The notes below the pieces were generated by a model that did no database searches, was not told the origin of the DNA, and was given only the letters and a program-made list of their open reading frames with translations. A stretch of 64,000 bases of DNA, from positions 1,168,386 through 1,232,385 of the forward strand of contig KB722742.1 of the NCBI GenBank assembly GCA_000349905.1, in the 5' to 3' direction. The stretch is from Volvariella volvacea V23. Its lineage: Eukaryota > Basidiomycota > Agaricomycetes > Agaricales > Pluteaceae. The first letter of the stretch is position 1; the number at the start of each line of letters is the position of its first letter. Positions 1 to 12,111 of the stretch are shown here, one piece after another. Position numbers and translations under genes: made by a program.

Positions 1-418
1 ATGACTTCATGCGATACATTACATTACATATCAAGTGTACATCACTCCTTGCACGTATTGCAGACCCTAACAAGGTCCTTGCAGGAGGTTATTCAGGATC
101 TTACTCCTTCAAGCTCAATAATCAGGTGTTCGAACCTTACTGAAGATCTTGCTCCTGTGTTTTCGTCACCTTCACTAACCCCGTCATGAGGTCAAATTTT
201 AGCTTACACTAGCGAATGCACGGTGTTCAGGCGCTACCTGGCTGCAAATGTAATTCATGCTCCGTCGGGCCGTTCTGCGATATGAAGAGGTATATTAAGG
301 GTTGCTGCATGAGGGCCACAATCCCTATCCTGCTCTGAATACCTGTGGCTCAAGAAGCCCCTAAACCTCTACACACCGCAATACTCAACCGTTGAATTCA
401 TTCTACTTGCTACCCACC
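1..418. other. Left edge, upstream of the small gene
   Basis: No coding feature was recognised here. The short open frame at 1-189 has no splice context and no recognisable motif. The last 60 bases before the ATG at 419 are the likely 5' leader of the small gene that follows. The start itself sits in a good eukaryotic context (CCACCATGTC). Confidence 0.4.
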
Positions 419-1044
419 ATGTCCCCTTCTGTGAGTGGTCCTGGCTCACGCTGTTCGGACTGGTAGTGGCCAACTATGCCTAGCAGAACCAATCATCATC
501 TACCAGCTCTTCGCTCTTCAGACGTCGTCAAGTGTGTAATTTCATTTCCTCCGCGCGTAGTTTATTTTTCATCTCTGAATGGATTGTTTCGCACATACCA
601 GCAATCTAAGAGTGAACCAAGAAACTCATTTGATACCGCGACCATTTCGTCGGAATGCAGTACATTGGTGCGGATGGGAAGCGCTGCCCCTCAAAACACC
701 AAGTTAACCTTTTGCGGCTGTAGGTCGAATTTCCCATCGACGTCGAACTGCCAAACTATACCCCATCCTCAGCAAACCCTGATGAATATGTAAGTTTTCT
801 AGATCCCCTAACATACATCCTTTCCATACAAACCCTTCATTAAATTAAAGTTTCCTTGTACTCGCATCAGAATACTGCTTCCTTTCTCATGCTATCGAAT
901 GTCCGATTGACTGACTTCTCTCGCAACCTTTGACAGGCCGTTATGATAGATCCAGAAGACAGTGCATGGGGCGCACCACCTTCCAGCTCGTGGAAGTTAT
1001 CAAAGATCGCCCGCAAGCTGGGAAAGTCTAACCATTCGCGATGA
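419..1044 (+). CDS. Small 99-residue protein, five exons, unknown function
   Basis: I assembled this gene from splice signals, because no single frame shows it. Exons are 419-430, 484-531, 602-667, 724-789 and 937-1044. All introns are GT-AG and every junction falls between codons; the first exon is only ATG plus three codons. The product is a Ser-rich N terminus with an Arg cluster (LFRRRQQSK), then a Pro/Asp-containing middle (ELPNYTPSSANPDEY), then a basic C terminus (WKLSKIARKLGKSNHSR). There is no signal peptide, membrane segment or CaaX box, so it is not a lipopeptide pheromone precursor. I do not recognise the family. The last intron (147 bp) is longer than the others and could hide another exon. 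The coherent phase and good start context support a real gene, but expression is unproven. Confidence 0.6.
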
Positions 1045-2266
1045 TTTCCTCGATTTTCCCACTGGATGTAAAGGTGTCAATTCGACATATATGTCGGTTG
1101 GACAACCTATCTAGGTCCTGTGATGCTTCGATTCTTCGGCTCCGTTAAGCATACCACCCAGATACCACTATCGCGTTTCATAACCCCTCCCTTGTGTTCT
1201 GTCAGTTGTTTTTTTTTTTTGACTAATTCTTGATCTCCACCAAACTCCACGTTTTGGTCATTCACTATTTCGTACCTATTACATCCACGGTGTCTAACTT
1301 AATGTACAATATACTCTTTTTGCATCTCTTTTTCTCACTGATTCTCTCTTGACGGTCCCGACATCCTGAAGCATCGTTCAGGCCTACACTAGCGGCACCG
1401 AACGTGATGTTCTCACTGATAGAACCGATGAGTGTCTGTATTCTCCACATAGTAGCAACTATGCATAGAAGCTATAGGCTATATAAAACAGCCATTGGTC
1501 AGGCATATACATAGATAGCGTCCATTGCTACCACGACCATATCCGCACATCTCCAGTAAAGATGCCGCAGACGCCAGCATATAAATCGCATCTCATGAGA
1601 ACAATTCGCGGATGAACAGTTTAAGCAAAAATGAACTTGTGCACAAGATCAACATCATCCAAGCGAGGTAAAGATAGTACTTTAAAAAAGAGAAACGATA
1701 GGGAGTGACAAAGGAGGCCAGAGACAATACTCTAGTAAGTGAAACGCTAACGACGCAGACGAGATATATATAATTAGCAGCGTAGAGAGACCAAAGGAGC
1801 GACGAGGGTATTTCAAGACGACTTCGGTAGTAGTGGTAGTGCTATGTCCAGATCCAGACAGGGAATCACAACGAGAGGGAGGGTACGAACTTCGAAGCGG
1901 AAAGAACGCGAAAACATTTGTATTTCAAGGTATAGCAAAAATCAAGAAATGGTGAGAGAGAAAAGAGGGTTAGTGCGAGTGTTAATATCGAAATATCAGT
2001 TGGATAATGAGGGAGGGGTTCAATGCATTCATAACGAATATAAGATAGCTTTGAGAGTAAGTAAAAGTTGGGAGGGAAGGGAGAGTTTGCATAAAAAAGA
2101 GTAAAGAGGGGGTCAGAACGAACACAGACAGATGAGATGAGACGAATTCAAACGCCAGGTGAAGTGAGAAAAAACCATCATGGTATCAAAAAATCCTTCC
2201 TTCCATCAATCAATCAAGCACAACAATCTTAGCGGTTCTTGACCCATCAAACTTTGCTAGACCAGA
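1045..2266. other. Convergent intergenic region, no gene seen
   Basis: This stretch lies between the 3' end of the small plus-strand gene and the 3' end of the minus-strand kinase. It is purine-rich on the plus strand from about 1680 to 2150. The open frame at 1844-2104 is a by-product of that composition. It probably contains both 3' UTRs. Confidence 0.4.
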
Positions 2267-5200
2267 TCACGAGGCTTGTTGCTGACGAGGGGAAGAGAAC
2301 AACGAAAACACTTTTTCCGCGTTCTCCTTATACCTCTTCAGCTTCTTTGTCTTTCCTTTCTCCGGCTCTTCTATATGCACCGTAGCTCTGCTGTTGTTGG
2401 TGATAATCGTAGATGATTCGGATGGGGGCATAGGTGGGTGGTGCAGCTCGTTCAGATTCACACCAGCACCCAGTTCTACGTCATTCGATTGTCCGGAGGA
2501 TTGGCTTCTTGCACCCATAGATATCGCAGATTGTTTCGACTTCAACGAAGGTGGCAACGTGTCGCCTCCCGCGGTTGATGCAGTAGGTGTAGTTGCACTC
2601 TGACCATTCTTCAACGCCGACTTTGATGCAGCTTTAGGGGAATACGATGATGGTGGTGACTTGGGCAAGAATTGCTTGGGATTCTTGCGGAAGGGCAATC
2701 CCGGCGTCCTTCCCCTCCTCTCATTCTTCGGGCTGGGCGCATCATTCAACGAAGCCTCAGAAGCCTTCGACACTCCAGATACCGATCTCGACTGATTGTT
2801 GTTGCGCTGATTGGGAGTCGAGGACTTCCTGAACACAGCCAACCTGTACCTATCCACCACGCCTCTAGCGAACAAACTAGGTCCTCTAGGTCCATTTCTA
2901 TCTTCTCCATCAACGGCGTCAATAAAGTCCCAGTCATCATCTTCATCATCCTCGCGTTCAGTGTTATCAGTTTCATCAGGTTGGTCAGCAAGGAAGCGAT
3001 CCAGAGCAGGAATGCCAGACTTCTCTCTTCGCTTGACGGGCTTGCTTCCAGGACGGGCTGGAGCAGTGTTTTTCGCAGGAAGAGGCGGCAACCGAGGCTT
3101 GGTTTCTTTCTCTGGCAACGTGGGTGGTTCGGGCTCCGCTGTTGGCTCTGGCTTAGGCACTTCCTTGATCTCCCTGATAGGCGCTGGCGCAGGTGCAGGC
3201 TTGATGGTGGGAGTGGGTTCGGGTTCGGGTTCTAGTGCTGGTGCAGGAGTTTCTGGTTCTGGCTGTGGTGCGGGAGTGACGGGTTCGGGCTCAGGTTCTG
3301 GCTTGGGCTTGGGTTCTGGCTTAGGCTCAGGCTTGACTTCCTCAATCTCCTTAATTTCCTCAACTTCCACTCTAGTAGGCTGAGGAGCCTCCACAACGGT
3401 GGTTGCGGGTGGCTCTTCCAAAGTAACGCGCTTGACAACCTTCTCCGGAGAAGGGGGCTTGGGCTTGGGCTCCTCCTTGGGCTCCTCCTTGGGCTCCTCC
3501 TTGGGCTCCTCCTTGGGCTCCTCCTTGGGCTCCTCCTTGGGCTGGGATTGTGATTGTGGTTGCGGTTGCGGTTGCGGTTGAGGTTGTACTTCGACAACAG
3601 GCGATGGTTCGGGCACAGGAGGCTCGACTGCTGGAAGATCTGAAGGACGAGCTCCGGGCGTCTTTGGTTCGTCCTCCTGCTCCTCCTCTGCAGGCGTTTC
3701 CTGCACTTCCTCCTTAATCTTAACAGTAGGAGTAACAGCAGGAGTAGGAGCAGGCGCGGCAGCAGGCTTGTCTTCCTCTAGCTGTGGCGGAACGTCATCA
3801 GCATCCTCAACCTCCTCAGACACTTCGTCATCAGTAACCTCCTCCGATCCAGTCTCGTCGGTGCCTTCATCAGTACCCTCATCCTCACCCTCCTCGTCCT
3901 CTTCATCAATAAGCACCGAATGTCTTCCCTTGTACGAATACCCATCAAACACATCAACCGTTCCGTCCGCCTGCGAGTTCTTCCCAGGTCTCACAGACGA
4001 ACTGCGCGACTGCGAAGGTGTAGTATTATATTCGTCCCCATCCGTTCTATCGGTATCAGTCTGGTCCTGGTCCTGATCGGTATCGGTTTGTTCGTCGTTT
4101 GCGTCATCCAAGACGGGTTCCATGTCCAGGAAGGTTTCGTCAAAGTTTTGAGTATCACTGGCATTGGATGGGTCGATTGGCGGGATATATGGGGCTGAAT
4201 ATATGCGTCAGCGTCAGGGTTTTATGAGTAGTACGATCACTCACGTATGTAGCGTTTATAGTACACGTGTGACCAGTCTCTGCAAAGCACGATCAATAAT
4301 AGTGAGTAAGAATACGAGAGCGACGCACATCATCGAAAAGTAAGGATGTCGCTTTATTCGAGGTTCACAAATACGCAACGCAGGGTTACGTTGGAGAAGC
4401 TATAGGGAACTAATAAGTTCAAATTCACGGGCATTCCTCAGAAGCAATCCTTACTCCACGAATCAAACTCTTGGTATCTTGGTCAATAGCACGATCGTCC
4501 GGGAATTGCAACTCATCCTGCAACACCCTCACATACATATCCGAATGATTGTTGGCCCAAAACGGCGTCTATTGCACATGGTCAATACACAATCCAAACA
4601 GACAACACAAATAAAAGAGAGTGGACTTACAATACCAGTCAACATCTCATACAACATCGTTCCAAAGCTCCACCAATCCACTTCATAACTATACGGCAAC
4701 CCTTGAATAACCTCGGGTGCCAAGTACTCCGCCGTACCGCAAAACGTCGTCGTGGTATCCAACTGTCCCATCGGTTGCCCAGGCCACCCCATCGTCAGCT
4801 CCCCTCCATTCTCAACCTTCATCCACGGTGGGTACACGCCCGTTCTAGACCCGGAAGGCGTCGAAGGGGCTGTAATAGCATCTCTGCGTCTGGGGAACTC
4901 TTTAGAGAGTCCAAAGTCTGTAAGGACGATGTGCCCATCTGCGCCGATGAGGATGTTTTCGGGTTTGAGGTCACGGTAGATTACACCAGCCGCGTGGAGA
5001 CCCTCAACACCTTCGACAATCTCAGCGGCGTAGAAACGTGCACGGTCGCGTCCCAGTCGACCCCATCTAGCAAGTTGCGTTGCCAAATCGCCACCAGGAT
5101 GGAAGTCCTACATGCGTCACAATATCAGAAAGAAAGGAAAGAAACCCGCTTTAAGTCCAGTGACGCCAGTACACAAAAACACATGAACCATACCATGACC

Positions 5201-7170
5201 AAGAACAAATTCTCCTTATCATGGAAACTCCACCACAGCCTCACAACAAACGGATCCTTCTGGTCCGCAGCCATCCTCTTCAACACTGCCTGTTCTGTCA
5301 ACGTATGCTGCAACTCCTGATGCGCTAACACATGTCTCTTCGTAATAGCCTTCAGCGCGTAAAGGTCCCCCGAGTGCTTATACTTAACCAACAAAACCTT
5401 TCCGGCGCACCCCTTGCCAAGGACTCTCATCATCTCGAAATCATCAATCACAACCTTGCGCTGGGATTTCTTTTTAGCAATGGGTGAGGAAACGAGCTCC
5501 TTGGTAGGATCTATAGACATTGACCGTTTCTTCTTTTGTCGTCGGCGGTTATTCTCAGCTGTCCCATTACTACCGCTACCGCTTCCGCTTCCACTGCCGC
5601 CAGCACCACTAGCTGAAGACTCGTCGCCAGTCTGCGACCCATCAGGCGTCACAGCGGAGTTGACATACGCCCTCGAAAGGCGCGATGACTTGTCTGGGTC
5701 GGCAGACTTGGATCGGTGCATACGCCCTGAGAGCCCCCCTGCGCCTCCCTCGGTCGTGGGGGTAACTGGGGTTTGCGGTTGGAGTGGAGTACGTGGCGCT
5801 TCTTCCGAGGTTGCCGATGGAGGTTCTGACTCGGGTTCAGCTTGAACGGCGTTAAGAGTCTTAGTATCCACGGAGATGGAGGACGACGAGGACCGTTGTG
5901 TAGCGGCAGCGGTGTTCGTGTTGGCGCTGGGGGTGGTGGAAGACGTATCCTCGGATACGCGATCGGCGGAGTCGGTGGTTGTTATGGAGCGTACGATGGT
6001 TGAGGCGTCTTCATCTCTTTCGGTTCGCCCATTCACGGTTTCGCGATCAGCCTTCAGAATGGAAGCAGGACGAGAGGTGCTTCCTCGGGGCACCAATACA
6101 TTATCCTCCTCGTCCTCATCAACATCCCCGTCCTCGTTAATCCCATCGATCGACTTATCTGTAGAGTCGCCACTCTTCCTTCCTACACCATCTTCTGTAG
6201 GAGGTGCAGACTCTGCATTGGTAGCGGGAGCATCGGTGTCTTCTTCCCCATCGGTAGTAATATCTTTTGACGTGCCTCCGTGCGCAGCGAGATCCGACCG
6301 TACACGCTTGATGGCACGTTCAGGACGTGCGCTCATCAGGTCATCCGTACGCACGCGTACGAAACGTTTCCAGACCCTAGCCTGGCGGAAAGCAGCCGTG
6401 TTCGAGATGGTTGTCAAATAAGCCGCGATAGCTGTACTGCTCGCGGACGGAGGTGGGGAGACAGGCATAGAAAGTGATGTTGGGCTCATCGGAGTCTCAT
6501 CACCGTTGTTGAAGGCGCTGAAGACGTCTGTTGAGTCCTTGGTTGGCGATGTGTGTGGCGTCGAGTTGGTGTTGGATGGGGTAGTGGGGGCGTTGGAGGT
6601 GCTACGACGACTAAATGAACTTGAGCTGTTCCGTGCCGTTTTCGAACTTGATGGGGAAGCAAGACGGGATAGGGTGTTGAGGAAGTTGGATTTCCGCTTG
6701 GGGGCAGGGAGAGTTGAGGGGTCTATTGGTAGAGGAGGTAGGGGAACATTAGGATTAGATTCACGAAGCTTTTGGTCGAGTTCAACGATCTCCATAGCAG
6801 TCCGAGTGAGAGTTAGATTGTGAGTGGGTGCTATAAGCATAAAGGAGAAGGAACTCGGTCAGTCAGGGGGTATGACAAGGGTTATGAATGATTCGAAGGA
6901 CAGCCCAACGAGGCAGTTGTGAAGGGAGGAGGGCACAGCCCTTGCGCGCATGGTGCACCCTTAAGATGAGGGACACGATAACAAACAGGGAAGGACGCGG
7001 CAGGTATGTGAACGAGGAATTGGAAAAGTAAGAGACGTACTCTTAATGTATAAAGAGTAGGAAGGGGCATCATGCAGTGACTCGGCAACGCTGACCGTCC
7101 ACGGTCCATCTTGGGTCTCCATGCGAACGGGCGCTCGTCTGGTTGAGGGCTGGGTGTCTGCAAATACCAT
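2267..7170 (-). CDS. Large AGC-family Ser/Thr protein kinase with PX-like N terminus
   Basis: Eight exons give 1463 residues: 7170-7041, 6830-5194, 5107-4631, 4568-4455, 4399-4329, 4279-4245 and 4194-2267 carry the coding sequence in seven pieces, all in frame. The N terminus (about 20-80) reads like a PX fold (YSLYIKT...PLPPLPID) and continues after a Ser-rich insertion. The kinase domain spans about 508-820: glycine loop [11 protein letters not shown] lysine in YALK (537), YRDLKPEN (D635), DFG (D653), activation site [14 protein letters not shown] (T710), then LLQRNPALR and a C-terminal AGC extension. A turn-motif TTP (about 880) and hydrophobic motif FDGYSY (904-909) follow, so PDK1- and TORC2-type activation is expected from the family. 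The last 550 residues are acidic, Pro/Glu/Lys-rich and probably disordered. The activation segment carries an insertion of about 40 residues. The start is the least certain part, since an upstream exon is possible. Confidence 0.92.
3467..3538 (-). repeat. Six tandem 12-bp units encoding KEEP repeats
   Basis: Six exact head-to-tail copies of a 12-bp unit (plus strand gggctcctcctt) lie inside the kinase tail. Read on the minus strand they encode Lys-Glu-Glu-Pro six times, flanked by PQ and PKP runs. The array is a coding minisatellite and may vary in length between strains. Confidence 0.95.
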
Positions 7171-8937
7171 GTTGGATGCTATTACGAGTTGTGGGTATTA
7201 GTTAGATCCACTAGGGGGAACGGATATTATGCGCGAATGATGAGATTGTTTAGTCTGGAGTAGATGGAGATTGGGCTGGAAAGCAGTAGATATAACGCTC
7301 TAGCACGATCCGACCTGCGCTTCTGGGCCTAGTTTGGCAGGCTAATGCGTTGATGGTTGTGGCAGGAAAGGCGAAGTTGGGCGCAGCAGGGGAGATGGTG
7401 GTGGTAGGAGCTGTGAGTGGGCGGTTTATCCGACGAATCCCTAGAAAAGGAACGCAAGCCGAGGATGGTGCGAAAGTTTTATTTTGATTGTTTACGTGGA
7501 ATTGAGGTGAAGGGGTAAATGGGTGCTTGGCACGCGAAGATTGGACGGAATAACAGAAACACGGGGGACACGGAGGAGGGAAAGGAGGAGGTAATGGACG
7601 ATGGTAGCAATGCGATAGAGGATAAGAGAGCGACTAATTAGAGACAGTTGGAAAGCAGCGGCCAGGGGTGTTGCAGCTGGGCCGTAGGCGTGCTAAGACC
7701 ACGAGGTTCTTGGTTAGAGCGCCTCGAGGCCCCCAGCCCAGATAAATGGCCTCCGTTCTTTGCGTGACACCTGTTTTGAAGCCGCAGATGACGGTCCCTG
7801 AGCTTCGAACGAGTGTGCCGGTGCTGAGCGGGGCGTTGGGATGTGGGTCAGCTGGGAGCGGGGTGGTGATGGTGAGGAGCAGAGACTAAATGGTTGTGAG
7901 GGCTCTCCCAGAAGCTCTGCAGCCCTTGGCCTCAAAAAACAATTCAGTTATGGCCTCTGCCCTTTATCCTAGGAACAACGACACATCCAACGAGCGTGGA
8001 TGCTCCTTGCATTCGCTTTTGGAACTATTCCACTGCATCACCACTACAAGAGCGGTGATAGATGGGAAAACTGATATCTCTTGGGCGACCTTTCGCTGTT
8101 TCAACCCAGCCTACCCAGCACCACTCCTTTTGTCTCCAACATTCGTGTCCGCTAGCCGAACAATACACCCATTCACGTTCTAGGTCTTGTTCTCAGCCAG
8201 CTATTATAGGCGGTGTGCCTGCTCACAACGTTACCAGCTCTGTGGTGAGAACTTGTCCATTTACGGAAGGTCTGCAATCTCTCCGCGTGCACAGCCACCT
8301 GCTATGCCTCTGGACGGACAATTGTGAGCTCATTCCGAGATCGACAGGGAAATTAAAACCACGCCGAGAGTCGTCCTGCAGCCGCTAGCTGGCGTAACAC
8401 ATGGCTCGCAGTCGCGCACGTCCCACTGACCTCTGTGAGAGGAGACGTGCTGCCCATACAGTAACGCGGACGATCCCAGCAAGGCCGGACATATGAGGAG
8501 AATAGAGTCAGGAGTTATCCTGCCACGCGGATGCTAACTCGATGCAGTGAATTGTGCGTTGCAAGCTCGAACTTGCCGCCTTTTACTCCATATCTGATAG
8601 GGGCCCAATTCATCGTGTTGGGGTGAGAACGCGTGTCCTTGCAGTAGAAATGTTGATGTACGCTTCTGAATGTCACTTGCGCGCGACTTGAGATATCACC
8701 TACTGGTGACGCACTCCCCGGCAGACACTCAACAGCTGTCAAAAGGCAAATATCACGAACAATTTACGTAGTGCCCGAGTAGACACCCAACGTATCACGC
8801 CCGCCGACTGGTTGCGCCCGTAATCTAGGAAACGGCTATATTAAAAACCCATATTCCCCGTCCAAGTCATCTGTCCATGCCCTCGGCTATGTCTGACTGC
8901 ATAGCAAGGGTAGAGAAAAAACCCAGACACAACCGCT
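7171..8937. other. Upstream region of the kinase, no gene seen
   Basis: About 1.8 kb separates the kinase start from the 3' end of the next minus-strand gene. Short open frames on both strands (for example 7714-7935 and 7890-8388) have no splice logic or recognisable residues. It likely holds the kinase promoter and 5' leader plus the 3' UTR of the downstream neighbour. Confidence 0.4.
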
Positions 8938-9957
8938 TCACTCCTGCTTTTCCCGCCCGTCACTGCCATCACCATCTTTCTCCAACTCCGACTGCGGACC
9001 CAGCCTGATCCCCATCCTGTCAATATATTCCAACCTAGCCTTCGACGCATACTCCTGCAACCCAAAAAACACCTTCGGCACCATTAAAGTGCTCACAACT
9101 ACCACTCCAACTAGCGCTCCCAACACAGGAATAACAGTCGCAGGTATAAACCCAAGATAGAGCGGTTCCAGTATCAAAATGAATGGCACCGTCAACTCGC
9201 CATTCTCGTTTGGCTTGTTAGAATTCCCTGTTGCCGTTGATTGGAACTGAGATAAAGGCGACAGCGGAGGCTCGGACGTGAGGAAAGGCGGGAAGCCGAG
9301 CGTGTATGAAGCGTTGGGAGTTGGAATGGCGGTATTAAGCGCCCTAATGCGAGCTAGTTTTCTTCTGTCTGAGGGACTAGTGGTTGTGAATGTCGAAGGA
9401 GGTGGTGGAATTGAAGACTTGGGTCTTGGCACATTAGCATTGTCCACTATCTCGATTGCGAAATCGACTGGGTACTGTAAATATAAACGTGTACGAGCGA
9501 TTAAAAATGGACACCCCAAATATGAATGGAGCAACGACTTACGGATGCAGGCCATGACAACCTCAGCGTAAACTGTGTCTCAAAAAACCAGGACTTGTGT
9601 CCAAAATCGAGGACGACCCAGAGGTCATGCGGACACGCGGCATAGCTTTTCAAGTCCGCACAATGTGGCTTCGAGCCTTTCACAGGAGGCGCAACAATGC
9701 TCCATTCTATCTCAGGATAATGATATTGCAGTATCGGCCTGCAGTTTCGTGGATATGGACATTAACCTTCTCTGGTCTGGTACACGAGAAGAAAGGAGGG
9801 TCACACACCATCCTTCAGGCAGCTTCGATGCCGACTTGTGAGTACCAGCGACATAGAAGTTGCGTATTTCAGTGTTGGCTGATACAGTAGAAACGCATGA
9901 GAGTAGCTGTATCAACGACAAAACGAGGGTAGTGGAGGCGAAAATCGTGAGGGTCAT
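8938..9957 (-). CDS. Predicted type I membrane protein of the secretory pathway, unknown family
   Basis: Three exons (9957-9809, 9738-9543, 9474-8938) give 293 residues with introns of 70 and 68 bp and coherent phases. Residues 1-27 form a signal peptide (hydrophobic stretch, cleavage near TVSAN). The lumenal part contains NTEIRNF, LPEGW, several Cys (HCADLKSYAACPHDL) and a beta-rich stretch (ETQFTLRLSWPASYPVDF). A proline-rich linker follows, then one membrane helix near residue 240 (IPVLGALVGVVVVSTLMV) and a charged cytoplasmic tail ending KEKQE-like in acidic and basic residues. The topology suggests an ER or Golgi factor or cargo. I do not recognise the family. The start lies only 55 bp from the assembly gap, so its promoter may be missing. 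Confidence 0.72.
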
Positions 9958-10012
9958 AACTGTGAGGACTTGGCGCTCATCACTGTTTGGTCGGTTGTTT
10001 TGCTGGCTGTCG

Positions 10013-10112
10013 NNNNNNNNNNNNNNNNNNNNNNNNNNNNNNNNNNNNNNNNNNNNNNNNNNNNNNNNNNNNNNNNNNNNNNNNNNNNNNNNNNNNNNNN
10101 NNNNNNNNNNNN
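10013..10112. other. Assembly gap (100 N)
   Basis: Exactly 100 consecutive N bases, the conventional size of a scaffold gap of unknown length. Real distance and content between 10012 and 10113 are therefore unknown. Confidence 0.99.
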
Positions 10113-10672
10113 AGCAATCTATGATACCTGGACCAGATCCTCGCTACCTCGGCTCACGCGCCTTGTTAATTTTCTTTTAGGTGTGATTTACTTACTCTCT
10201 TCCGAAATTTAGCAGCGATTTAGGACACTGATCGTAGGCTTGGGTTGCTGAGGACAAGTTTGGATCTCAAGAAATCCATCCGAGCTGAACATAAACTACA
10301 AGAACACGAATGGCATTTTTTCTATAATCTAGCGGTATCTGATTGCAACTACATGGCATATCTTCCTTTTCTTCCCGACTTCTGTCTAGCACTAATTAGC
10401 CCGTTCAGAGAACTGGGCGTTTGGAACTATTCTCGACCTCCATCTATCTGCTCGGTTTTTTTAGGCTACTGGTACCCGCACCGTCCGCAGCGACCCAAAA
10501 CTTGTCACGCTTTTTGTTTTTATTTCTGACCCCAGAAGGAGGCTACTCGCCTGTGGACACCCACAAAATAAGTTTACAAGCATTATGTTACACATACTGA
10601 TACACCAGCAAGCACAATAGATAGATCGTTCATGGATAGGATTCGATGGAATTCATTTCTTCCTGAGGACAC
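10113..10672. other. Intergenic after the gap, no gene seen
   Basis: No splice-consistent coding sequence was found. Open frames reading through the gap are artefacts of the N run. The right part is probably the 3' UTR of the minus-strand F-box gene. Confidence 0.4.
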
Positions 10673-11719
10673 TCAGACGAGCTGTCCTCCTCCATATTCC
10701 TTCTCCTTCCCCCGTCTCTCCTTTACCACCTCCTTCGCCTTGACCCAAAAATCCTCCTCCCCCTTCGCACTCGCTCTCCAGTCCTCCGCCCACCCCGCTG
10801 GCTTACTATCCACAAACACAATCTTATCCTCCTGCTCCCTCGCCTCCCTCGCCCTCTCCGACACTGGCGCCCCATTATACCAATCCACGTTCACCGTCCA
10901 CTTATCCTCAATCACCCTTCTCTTCATCCTCCACTGCCCAAATATAAACCTAAACATCTCTGGATCCGTTATCCCCACCAACACCAGCACCTCCAGTTTC
11001 TTACATTCCCTCAGTATGTTATCTATAAGCCAGATTGACACGCGCATTCCGTAGTTGAATGAGAGATATCGGAGTTCCTTCAGAGACCCAAAGTTGTTTC
11101 CTTCTGCCCACCATGTACATACGGGTCCATGGTAATCCAGGACGTCCAGGTGCGTCAAGTCCTTGAAAACTGGATGACGGAAATTCACAAGCACGTCTTT
11201 GGGGTTTGCTGACGGGCCGAATAACCCAGAGAGCTTAGCGCTAAGCCTCAGGAATGGCGTCCCCGGACGACGGTGCGGGGAAGTCAGGATGGAATTGAGA
11301 ATGGTGAGGCACTCTTTGGGAGGGTAGAACCAGATTCCTAGATTCTGGATATTAAAACAATTGGAGAGGTACCCCATAGCTGCTTCTGTATTGTATCGAA
11401 CTTCATACACATAAAGCAGGTGGTGTACGTATCGCGCATCGCTTTTGGGTAGGAGGAGGGTGTCGGATGCGCAACGACACACGACAATCTCATAGAACAT
11501 CGGACTTAACCTGTACCAACACCGTTATATGTCAGATCCTCTAACACGATGACATTATAAACGCAGAACTCACCAATCGTGCACGCGTTGCGCCACTAAT
11601 CTCAGGGTTCGAAGGTCGCCAGTTGATTCATGAGCGACCTGTTCGAATATTTCTCGCTCGAGCTCTGCAGGCAATTTCGGGGTTGTGCAATTGCTTCCAT
11701 CAAGTGCGAGGGCGGACAT
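10673..11719 (-). CDS. F-box-like protein
   Basis: Two exons, 11719-11574 and 11510-10673, joined by a 62-bp GT-AG intron, give 327 residues. The N terminus has the typical basidiomycete F-box opening LPAELEREIFEQVA followed by LRLVAQRVHDWLSPMFYE. The rest resembles the irregular leucine-rich region usual in these proteins (HLDVLDYHG, LKELRYLSFNYG, CKKLEVLVLVGI), and the C terminus is highly charged. Such proteins normally bind Skp1 through the F-box and present targets to an SCF ubiquitin ligase; the target here is unknown. An upstream in-frame ATG at 11803 would add 28 residues, but the start at 11719 fits the family better. This type belongs to a large, rapidly changing family in Agaricomycetes. 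Confidence 0.78.
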
Positions 11720-12111
11720 TGTTCGAGATCGGGGAATCAGAGTAAGGATGAAGATGAAAGGATAACGAAGAGCGCCGCCCCAATAAGCACTCTTATTCTC
11801 CATGCCTCATGCCATACACGCTGTGTTCAAACCTGCGATATGCAACAGGAGGGCGGTGGCTTGATGCACGGCAGTGTGTGGTCCAGCCTCTTGAAACGAT
11901 ATGATGCTCAAGGGTACAATGCACGTGTACAGAGGCGTAATGGAACAAGATGGGCCAATCGCTGCATTCTCCCCAGAGTTGTTTATACGGCAGAGGTTTG
12001 AGTCTGTGTGGCAGCCCACCTGACCACTTTCTGTGCACCTTCTGAGGTTGTTCTATGGATAGGCCGAGAGCTAATACAAGTGAATCACTTACATATACAG
12101 TGCTATGCTAT
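11720..12111. other. Short spacer between F-box and malic enzyme genes
   Basis: About 390 bp between two minus-strand genes. It should contain the F-box promoter and the 3' UTR of the malic enzyme gene. No further gene is seen. Confidence 0.4.

Noticed and set aside
1844..2104. 86-codon plus-strand frame, Lys/Arg-rich
   Set aside because: Purine-rich sequence opposite the kinase 3' UTR; composition alone explains the open frame.
4739..4840. In-frame intron inside the kinase activation loop
   Set aside because: A GT...AG pair exists around the PPWMK insert, but the 3' part is purine-rich and lacks a pyrimidine tract, so I kept it as coding.
9860..10212. Plus-strand frames reading through the N gap
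   Set aside because: They are open only because N bases translate to unknown residues.
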